This document shows, in pieces, positions 1 to 5,468 of a stretch of 7,370 bases of DNA. The notes under the pieces were generated by a model, which searched no databases, was not told the DNA's origin, and saw only the letters and a program-made list of their open reading frames with translations. The DNA is from Sedimentisphaerales bacterium (GTDB lineage Bacteria; Planctomycetota; Phycisphaerae; Sedimentisphaerales; SM23-30): assembly GCA_030640865.1 (NCBI GenBank), contig DAOWIP010000008.1, positions 1 to 7,370 of the forward strand, in the 5' to 3' direction. The translations under genes were made by a program, and so were the position numbers. The first letter of the stretch is position 1. Every line of letters begins with the position of its first letter.

Positions 1-345
1 CTGGTGAATGTAGCCGAGGACACGGCGGGAGAACTGCTTAAGGCTTATGACCGGCTTGAGCCGGGCCGGTTTTTGGAAGCGAAAATTATTCTGAATGCCT
101 ATCCGGACAAAACATTTCGGACGAAGGTATTATCGGTAGCGAGACGTGCTCACGTCCTTTCGACCGGCCAACAGAAATACCGTAATGTTATTGAGGTTCG
201 CGTGGAAGGACCGGCCGACATCAAAGACACCATCGAGCCACGGCAGGGGATGGAAGGTAAGGTCGCTATCGAATGCGGCAGCCGAAGTTTATATTATGTG
301 GTAACGCATGAATTTATCGATTTTATTCGGGTAAGTATGTTTTAA
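1..345 (+). CDS. C-terminal fragment of a HlyD-like adaptor or M50-HlyD protein (5' truncated)
   Basis: The reading frame is open from base 1, so this is the end of a gene that begins upstream; the GTG at 4 need not be a real start. The 114 visible residues look like the outer beta-barrel and tail of a membrane-fusion (HlyD-type) adaptor: a segment like LEPGRFLEAKIILNAYPDKT, then a strand with FRTKVLSVA, then the closing 'RQGMEGKVAIECG' strand. The tail (G-[KR]-x-x-I-x-C-G, then LY, then a hydrophobic F-I) matches the very end of the M50-HlyD protein at 1426-3687. The missing part may therefore also be an M50-HlyD protein or a related adaptor. No membrane segment or catalytic motif falls in the visible piece. 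The family call is fairly secure from the barrel pattern and the neighbours; the subfamily is inferred. Confidence 0.7.
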   Translation: MVNVAEDTAGELLKAYDRLEPGRFLEAKIILNAYPDKTFRTKVLSVARRAHVLSTGQQKYRNVIEVRVEGPADIKDTIEPRQGMEGKVAIECGSRSLYYVVTHEFIDFIRVSMF

Positions 346-403
346 AAACCGCATTTAATGTTTATCTTATTAGCCCCTTGCTTTAGCGATGGGTTTATGG
401 TTC

Positions 404-412
404 TGATATAAT
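404..412 (+). promoter_or_regulatory. Extended -10 promoter for the adaptor/M50 operon
   Basis: TGATATAAT is a perfect TATAAT hexamer with the TGn extension of extended -10 sigma-70-type promoters. The best-spaced -35 (TAGCGA, 384-389, 17-base spacer) matches the consensus in only three of six positions, which is usual for extended -10 promoters. Transcription would start near 418-421, giving a leader of about 55 bases before the ATG at 475. This is the only strong promoter-like match in the gap, which suggests that the adaptor and M50 genes can be transcribed separately from the gene upstream. Confidence 0.5.
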
Positions 413-421
413 TATATTTTC

Positions 422-437
422 AACCGTTTCAACGGTT
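422..437 (+). promoter_or_regulatory. Dyad at the predicted transcription start, possible operator or weak hairpin
   Basis: AACCGTT, two bases (TC), then AACGGTT form a perfect 7-bp inverted repeat, followed by TTT. The same bases also read as an imperfect direct repeat, TTTCAACCG / TTTCAACGG (starting at 418). The dyad lies just downstream of the extended -10, where a repressor site would block initiation. As RNA it would be a small stem with at most five good pairs and a six-base loop, too weak for a convincing terminator. The operator role is inferred from position only. Confidence 0.35.
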
Positions 438-459
438 TTTGAAGTTATGTGAATACTGA

Positions 460-465
460 AAGGAA
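460..465 (+). promoter_or_regulatory. Ribosome binding site of the adaptor gene
   Basis: AAGGAA lies nine bases before the ATG at 475, a strong Shine-Dalgarno match at good distance that supports this start. Confidence 0.7.
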
Positions 466-474
466 ATAATCGGA

Positions 475-1419
475 ATGAGATATATCCAATCGACAGGACT
501 GCGAATCGCGTTGTTTGTATTGGTTTTTGCTTTATGTTCGGCTATGCCTCTGCCGGCGCAGAATGAATTACAGTTTGGCGGTGAAAATTATTCCTCACTC
601 GATGCGCAGCGGGTGGTCGTATTAAGCATGGCGGTGGACGGGATAATTTCCCGGCTGGCACATGAGCCGCAGGAGTATGTGAAAAAGGGAGATCTTCTCG
701 TGCAGTTGGATTCCAACCGGATAGAGTTGGAAGTGGAGAATTTTATGAAGCAGTTGGAGTTAAATCGTACTGTTGATTTTCCGCAGGTTCGAATTCGGTT
801 CAAATATGCCTGCGACAACCTGGGAATCGTCGAAGAGTTATACAATACCCAAATCGGTGATGCGCGGGCAGCCTCGGAGAAGGAACGAAAAGAGGCCGTC
901 CAGAGTAGGGATATTGCCGAACTTGAGTTGGAGAGAATTCGGATGCAGGGACAGATGCTGGAGTTGAAGTTGCGACAGAATCAGGAACTCTTGGCCAGGC
1001 ATACGTTACGGGCTCCTATGGACGGTGTTGTTGTACCTTTCTCCAGCGTGAAGAACCTTGAGGCCCGCAATCTGAAGCAATTGCAGGTGGGTGAGACGGT
1101 ACAGCCTTATACCCCGGCGATAGCGATGATGAAAGTGGATCGGATGAAGGTGAAGCATACTTTGCCGACCAGCCGACTGGCGGATGTGAAACTGGGCCAG
1201 ACAGTCGATGTTTATGTGGATCGGGAAGATAGCAAACCCGTACCGGCCAGGATAGTGTATATTGGTCCAACCATCAGCTATTCCACTCAGCAGTTCAAGA
1301 TTAAAGTGGAATTGGAGAATCCTTCTCTCGAAAACCCACAGCAGTTACCGACTGGCGCCTATCCCTATAGCTTCCGTCCCGGTATGAGGGCCTGGGTCAA
1401 ATTGACACCGGGCAAGTAG
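475..1419 (+). CDS. HlyD-family periplasmic adaptor (membrane fusion protein)
   Basis: A 314-residue exported adaptor of the HlyD/RND periplasmic type, which bridges an inner-membrane transporter to the outer envelope. Residues 1-28 form a signal peptide: basic MRYIQSTGLR, hydrophobic IALFVLVFAL, and a likely cut after PLPA. Residues about 45-75 give the first half of a lipoyl-like domain (VDGIISRLAHEPQEYVKKGDLLV..D). A charged heptad-like helical hairpin runs from about 76 to 172. The second lipoyl half starts at HTLRAPMDGVVV and includes VGETVQPYTPAIAMM, followed by barrel strands and a closing 'FRPGMRAWVKL' strand. It is shorter than typical adaptors (about 350-450 residues) and ends without a membrane-proximal tail. 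The M50-HlyD gene follows after six bases in the same frame, so the two are probably co-expressed and may form a mixed adaptor. Its transporter partner is not in the window unless it is the M50 protein. Confidence 0.88.
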   Translation: MRYIQSTGLRIALFVLVFALCSAMPLPAQNELQFGGENYSSLDAQRVVVLSMAVDGIISRLAHEPQEYVKKGDLLVQLDSNRIELEVENFMKQLELNRTVDFPQVRIRFKYACDNLGIVEELYNTQIGDARAASEKERKEAVQSRDIAELELERIRMQGQMLELKLRQNQELLARHTLRAPMDGVVVPFSSVKNLEARNLKQLQVGETVQPYTPAIAMMKVDRMKVKHTLPTSRLADVKLGQTVDVYVDREDSKPVPARIVYIGPTISYSTQQFKIKVELENPSLENPQQLPTGAYPYSFRPGMRAWVKLTPGK

Positions 1420-1437
1420 GGTGCGATGTATCGCACC
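1420..1437 (+). promoter_or_regulatory. Perfect hairpin spanning the M50 gene start codon
   Basis: GGTGCGAT-GT-ATCGCACC is a perfect 8-bp inverted repeat. As RNA it would form seven pairs, GGUGCGA/UCGCACC, with a UGUA loop. It starts at the base after the UAG stop of the adaptor gene (1417-1419), and the A of the AUG at 1426 sits in the stem with the U and G in the loop. Ribosomes terminating on the adaptor gene would melt it, so a role in translational coupling or start-site masking is plausible. If the M50 protein instead starts at the GTG at 1471, the hairpin lies in an untranslated spacer. Confidence 0.5.
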
Positions 1438-3687
1438 ATTCGAATTGAGCAATGGAATCGAATACGACCCGTGAGTAACGAATTGCATCAACCGGAATCA
1501 ACACAACAGCAGAATTTATTACCGCAACCGCGTGCGGAGTTGGAAAGTTTTGCCCAGGTATTTGACGGACAGCCGTTTTGGGTGTACAAGGACCCGTTGT
1601 CCTTGCGTTATTATCGGTTTAATCGTGAGGAGCATTTTATAATCGAGCAATTGCGCCGGGGCGTAACGCTCGAAGAACTCAAGATGGCCCATCAGGACGA
1701 ATTTGACTCTGGCGATTTGTCCAATCAGGAAGTGGGTCGGTTTATCAGTTCATTGACTGAGAGGAACCTGCTGATAATGAATCAGCCCAATCGGGACGAG
1801 TTATTGTATCAGGCCGCGAAGAAGCGCAGGCGTACGAAGCTCTTCGGCCAGTTCACCAACATTCTGTTCATCAAGATTCCGCTTTACGACCCTGACAAGT
1901 TGTTCAATCGTCTTATAGAGCGTCTGCGTTTTTTCTGGAGCAGGAGTTTTTTTCTGATTTATCTGTTTTTGCTGGCTGCTGCGGTTGTTTTAGTGATACG
2001 GCGATGGCACGATTTCGTTTCGATGAGTAACACCGACTTTTTTACGATTTACAATATGCCGATTTTGTTTTTGGCTTTGTGGCTGGTCAAGGCTTTGCAT
2101 GAGTTTGGTCATGGGTTGACGTGTAAGAACTATGGTGGCGAGGTACACGAGTTGGGGCTGTTGATATTGGTTTTTATGCCGATGTTGTATTGTAATATCA
2201 GTGATTCCTGGACCTTTCCCAGTAAGGCCCATCGGTTACTGACGACTGCCGGCGGGGTTTTAACCGAGTTGTTTGTCGCGGCTTTGGCGACCGTCGTTTG
2301 GTATTATACTGAGCAGCCGGGGTTTATTCATGCGTTTGCTTTTAATGTTATAATTGTCTGTTCTATTTCGACGGTTTTTTTCAATGTGATGCCGCTGATG
2401 AGATTTGACGGTTATTATTTTTTAATGGATTTGATCGAAGTTCCCAACCTGCGTCAAAAGGCCAACACGTTTATGAAGGACTTTTTTATACGTTATATTT
2501 TGGGCGGCCGCTCGGACGATGGGCCTCAGGAGCATCGGTTTCAGTTTGTCTTTCCGTTATTTGCTGTCGCGGCGTTCATTTATCGATGGTTTATTATGAT
2601 TGTGATTCTTTTTTCTATCTACGCTATGTTGAAGCAGTTGCATTTGGTTTGGCTGGGCCGTTTTTTTGTACTTTTCACGATTGTCATGTCGTTTCTGGTA
2701 CCGATAGTCAAGACAAGCGTGTCGCTGACAAAGCAGCGTTATGCGTTGGGGATATCGAATATTCGTTTGCTGATATTGTTGGCGGTTTTGGTGGTGGCTT
2801 TGGCGGGTGTGTTGTTTTGGCCGCATCACCAGCACGTTACACTCAATTTTGTCCTTGAGCCGACCCGGATTCAATGGCTCCGGAGCGAAGTCGATGGTAT
2901 TGTCCATTGGGACGAGCAGACTCATGAAGGGGCCTGGGTCGATAGTCGCGCGCCGTTGGTTGCTCGCCTGGAAAATACGGAATTACCTTGTGAGGCGGCC
3001 CGACTGACCGCCCGGATCGAGCAGACCAAAATCGAGATTGCCCAATGGCAGAATCGGGATGAAACCCAGGTTGAGCAATTGCGCCGGCGTCTAAAGACTC
3101 TCCTGAATGACGAAACGAGATTAAAAGAGCAGATTACCGGTTTGGAGGTGAAAGCCCCATTTACCGGCGAGGTTCTCACTCTCGATCAGGACATTAATCG
3201 AATGCGTGGTCAATATATTACGCGGGCGACGCCGCTGCTGCTTTTGGCCGACACACGTCAGCTCACTGCCAAGGTATGGGTACCGGAAAACACTTACGCC
3301 CGCATCTTTAAGCACGAGGGCCAGACGGGCCAGCAAGCCGAACTGATGTTATATGCTTTTAGCAGGGACAGGTTTGAGGGAAGTGTTGGCGCGGTCAGCC
3401 TGCATCGCGAGGATAATATGGGTGAGTTCGGTGAAAAATTAGCCTTGAGTAACAAGGTGGGTGGCGAGGTCCTTACTGAGTACGACCCGATCGCCGAGCA
3501 GGAAAAGCCTGTTGAAACTGTTTATGAAGTAACAATCGACCTTGATTCGGAGAACCTGCCCGCCTCGGCCCAATCGTTTCGACCTTATATGTCCGGCCGT
3601 GCCCGCATCGACTGCGGCCAATACACCTTATACCAATGGGGCAAAGACTCTTTGCTGCGATTCATCTCTCCCGAAGTCCGCTTATGA
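1426..3687 (+). CDS. PqqD-like / M50 site-2-type metalloprotease / HlyD adaptor fusion protein
   Basis: A 753-residue membrane protein in three parts. Residues about 46-117 resemble the PqqD winged-helix fold that binds leader peptides in RiPP systems. Residues about 175-466 form a polytopic M50 core with zinc motif H225-E-F-G-H229 and the second motif N320-V-M-P..F-D328-G-Y-Y, so all expected metal and catalytic residues are present. From about 470, after the last membrane helix, comes a periplasmic HlyD-like half: lipoyl strand near 486-495, coiled coil about 526-572, second lipoyl strand from VKAPFTGEV (575), barrel, and tail GRARIDCGQYTLY. Known M50 proteins cut substrates within membranes; a role in peptide processing and export is inferred. 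The ATG at 1426 is the first start after an in-frame TAG; GTG at 1471 is an alternative, since the first 45 residues look disordered. It follows the adaptor gene by six bases. The domain calls are firm for M50 and HlyD, weaker for PqqD. Confidence 0.87.
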   Translation: MYRTIRIEQWNRIRPVSNELHQPESTQQQNLLPQPRAELESFAQVFDGQPFWVYKDPLSLRYYRFNREEHFIIEQLRRGVTLEELKMAHQDEFDSGDLSNQEVGRFISSLTERNLLIMNQPNRDELLYQAAKKRRRTKLFGQFTNILFIKIPLYDPDKLFNRLIERLRFFWSRSFFLIYLFLLAAAVVLVIRRWHDFVSMSNTDFFTIYNMPILFLALWLVKALHEFGHGLTCKNYGGEVHELGLLILVFMPMLYCNISDSWTFPSKAHRLLTTAGGVLTELFVAALATVVWYYTEQPGFIHAFAFNVIIVCSISTVFFNVMPLMRFDGYYFLMDLIEVPNLRQKANTFMKDFFIRYILGGRSDDGPQEHRFQFVFPLFAVAAFIYRWFIMIVILFSIYAMLKQLHLVWLGRFFVLFTIVMSFLVPIVKTSVSLTKQRYALGISNIRLLILLAVLVVALAGVLFWPHHQHVTLNFVLEPTRIQWLRSEVDGIVHWDEQTHEGAWVDSRAPLVARLENTELPCEAARLTARIEQTKIEIAQWQNRDETQVEQLRRRLKTLLNDETRLKEQITGLEVKAPFTGEVLTLDQDINRMRGQYITRATPLLLLADTRQLTAKVWVPENTYARIFKHEGQTGQQAELMLYAFSRDRFEGSVGAVSLHREDNMGEFGEKLALSNKVGGEVLTEYDPIAEQEKPVETVYEVTIDLDSENLPASAQSFRPYMSGRARIDCGQYTLYQWGKDSLLRFISPEVRL

Positions 3688-3755
3688 AGATCGGGCAGTT
3701 TTATAATCAAACCATGTTAATTGTTTTGATGATTATGTATCGTTCTGTGGGTTAA
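3684..3755 (+). CDS. Possible 23-residue hydrophobic small protein or coupling ORF
   Basis: An ATG at 3684 overlaps the TGA stop of the M50 gene (ATGA) and opens 23 codons that almost fill the gap before the ankyrin gene. The peptide begins MKIGQFYNQT, continues with the hydrophobic MLIVLMIMY, and ends RSVG. Its TAA stop (3753-3755) overlaps the Shine-Dalgarno of the next gene, as in coupling ORFs. The upstream region has only a weak GAAG and no clear ribosome binding site. An open frame of this length arises by chance about one time in three in random sequence, so the evidence is positional. It could be a small membrane peptide, a translational relay, or nothing. Confidence 0.2.
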   Translation: MKIGQFYNQTMLIVLMIMYRSVG

Positions 3756-3759
3756 GGAA
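3754..3759 (+). promoter_or_regulatory. Ribosome binding site of the ankyrin gene
   Basis: AAGGAA lies one base before the ATG at 3761, a strong match but closer than the usual 5-9 bases. The basic-then-hydrophobic N-terminus supports this ATG as the true start, so the tight spacing may mean low translation or dependence on ribosomes arriving from upstream. Confidence 0.45.
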
Positions 3760-3760
3760 A

Positions 3761-5461
3761 ATGAAATTATTTCGAAAACGTCGAGTAATCATAGGGGTTG
3801 TTCTGTTAGGGTTTATCGTCTCCTGTTGGTTTTTTAGAGAACGCGTCCATCTTGTTTGGCAGTATTACAGATTCATATCTGATCCGGTGGTTCGTGAGGT
3901 CTTAAATACCAAACCTCCCATAGAGCATTGGGATTTGTCTGGAAATGGCCGGGAAATTTCTATTGGATTTGCAAAGTTTAGTTATCCTTTTTTTAAACTG
4001 GATAATATATCATTGCATTACAGTAAAGTTATTTTTACTAATCGATTTTCTAAAATAATGTTTGGCCCTCCTTGTCATTATAGTTACGATTTATATAAGA
4101 AAATGACTATTAAGGAAGCGAGTGAAAAATATTTTTTTAATAACTTTGTTGGGATTTGGGAGAATACTGTTTTTTCCCAAAGTAGATCAAAAGGTGAATG
4201 GGAAACTGAAGAGATTTGGCAGGAAATCGAATCAAATCGGACTTTGCTTGCTTACTGGAAAAAATACACAGACGAACCCTATGAATGGCATAAGCAGACA
4301 CTGAGTATTACTCCAAAATCTCTGTTGACAATCCTGTTTATGGACCTATGTCAACTAAAACTATATTATGATATGCTCAAATCAAAGCATTACATGATGA
4401 AACATTCTAAAGGCATTATATTTTTCGAGACCTCTAACTTAATAAATGGGATTTTAGAGATAGTTGATTTTAATTCCGTCCCCAGAATAGTTGTAGCCGC
4501 CTGGGACGCGAAACGAATGATTAAGCAGATAATAGTTGTTGATTGTAAAGGGGGAACTCTGCAGTTAAATAAGACCAAACAACTTGTATCATCGTTTCAA
4601 TATGAAATAGACGAAGTGTCCGGGGATGAAGATGAATTTCTTGAGTCGAAGATTTCAAAGTTAGAAAAATACCCCTTCTTTACAATTGATGACGAGACTT
4701 TTATTGCGTTTATTGAAATAGGGTGCGATTATGCAACGATAGAAAGAGCAATTCCCTATGTTGAAAACATAGATATGATGGATTTTGCGGAGATGACTTC
4801 TTTGCATGTTGCAGTGTTGAAGAATCGCGTTGATGTGCTTAATCTTCTTATTAACCGTGGTGCGGATGTCAATGTGGGAGTCGGCAAACTTGGAACGCCA
4901 TTACATTTTGCGGTGTTAGCTGATAATATTGATTTGGTAAAAGTGTTACTTGAAGGGGGCGCCAATATCAATGTAATTACTCGTAAAAATGAAACCCCCT
5001 TAAGCTTGGCTGTGATGAAGGACAACAGGGCAATAGTAAAGTTCCTGCTTGATAATGGTGCTTCGGTAGACATTAAAGACCAATATGGTTTTACGCCCTA
5101 TGCGGCAACATCACCTGCCATGCAGGATTATATTAGGCTGCATCCATCCTGTCGGATGAGAAATTTCGAAGAAATTGAATTTACTGTTACAAAATCAGAT
5201 GCAAAATATAGTGTTGAGGAATATCTTTTTGACAAGAAAGGGTCACATTTTACAGATTGTAAGGGTGCTATAAAAATTAATCGACAGGAAGGTTACTATG
5301 CTTTTATATATCCATTTGATTGTCCAATGGTTTTTGAGAGAGATGAAATATTTGAAGGAGCTGGCTATTTTTCCGATGATGATGGTTTTTGGGTAAAGGT
5401 TTCAGGTGTTACTGGTGAGTTGGAGTTTTTTGAAATTGACTATGATGGCGAAATAGATTGA
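3761..5461 (+). CDS. Membrane-anchored ankyrin-repeat protein with unrecognised flanks
   Basis: A 566-residue protein. The N-terminus is basic (MKLFRKRR), then hydrophobic (VIIGVVLLGF), then I-V-S-C22, which fits a lipobox; it could be a lipoprotein or a single-pass anchored protein. Residues about 30-340 match no family I recognise: they are aromatic-rich, with alternating strand- and helix-like stretches. Residues about 343-448 hold three ankyrin repeats, seen in SLHVAVLKNRVDVLNLLINR-GADVNV, TPLHFAVLADNIDLVKVLLE-GGANIN and TPLSLAVMKDNRAIVKFLLD-NGASVD, ending in a partial FTPYAA. The last 110 residues are acidic and strand-rich and end DYDGEID. Ankyrin repeats bind proteins; the partner and process are unknown. 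The gene is visibly richer in A and T than its neighbours (for example 4081-4140 is about one fifth GC), which suggests a different origin. It meets the helicase gene tail to tail. Confidence 0.85.
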   Translation: MKLFRKRRVIIGVVLLGFIVSCWFFRERVHLVWQYYRFISDPVVREVLNTKPPIEHWDLSGNGREISIGFAKFSYPFFKLDNISLHYSKVIFTNRFSKIMFGPPCHYSYDLYKKMTIKEASEKYFFNNFVGIWENTVFSQSRSKGEWETEEIWQEIESNRTLLAYWKKYTDEPYEWHKQTLSITPKSLLTILFMDLCQLKLYYDMLKSKHYMMKHSKGIIFFETSNLINGILEIVDFNSVPRIVVAAWDAKRMIKQIIVVDCKGGTLQLNKTKQLVSSFQYEIDEVSGDEDEFLESKISKLEKYPFFTIDDETFIAFIEIGCDYATIERAIPYVENIDMMDFAEMTSLHVAVLKNRVDVLNLLINRGADVNVGVGKLGTPLHFAVLADNIDLVKVLLEGGANINVITRKNETPLSLAVMKDNRAIVKFLLDNGASVDIKDQYGFTPYAATSPAMQDYIRLHPSCRMRNFEEIEFTVTKSDAKYSVEEYLFDKKGSHFTDCKGAIKINRQEGYYAFIYPFDCPMVFERDEIFEGAGYFSDDDGFWVKVSGVTGELEFFEIDYDGEID

Positions 5462-5468
5462 TTTTACT

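Noticed and set aside
358..411. 17-codon ORF starting ATGTTTATC in the gap before the adaptor gene
   Set aside because: It has no ribosome binding site, runs through the predicted promoter -10, and would lie upstream of the transcription start.
422..440. Dyad plus T-run as a terminator for the upstream gene
   Set aside because: The stem has at most five firm pairs, is not GC-rich, and the T-run is short and interrupted by the promoter context; an operator reading fits its position better.
1947..1953. T7 runs in the M50 gene (also 2375-2381) and in the ankyrin gene (4132-4138) as frameshift sites
   Set aside because: The frames are intact across each run, the runs encode Phe-rich membrane or aromatic segments, and no downstream stimulator or useful alternative frame is evident.
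3702..3707. TATAAT before the ankyrin gene as a promoter
   Set aside because: There is no TGn extension and no recognisable -35 at 16-18 bases. The region is AT-rich, so a chance match is likely, though a weak promoter cannot be excluded.
3706..3730. Imperfect inverted repeat ATCAAAC / GTTTTGAT between the M50 and ankyrin genes
   Set aside because: The stem is AT-rich with a bulge and a ten-base loop and has no following T-run, so it is not a credible terminator.
5462..5468. Shared terminator between the converging ankyrin and helicase genes
   Set aside because: Only seven bases separate the stops, and no GC-rich hairpin with a T-run is visible there or in the adjoining gene ends.
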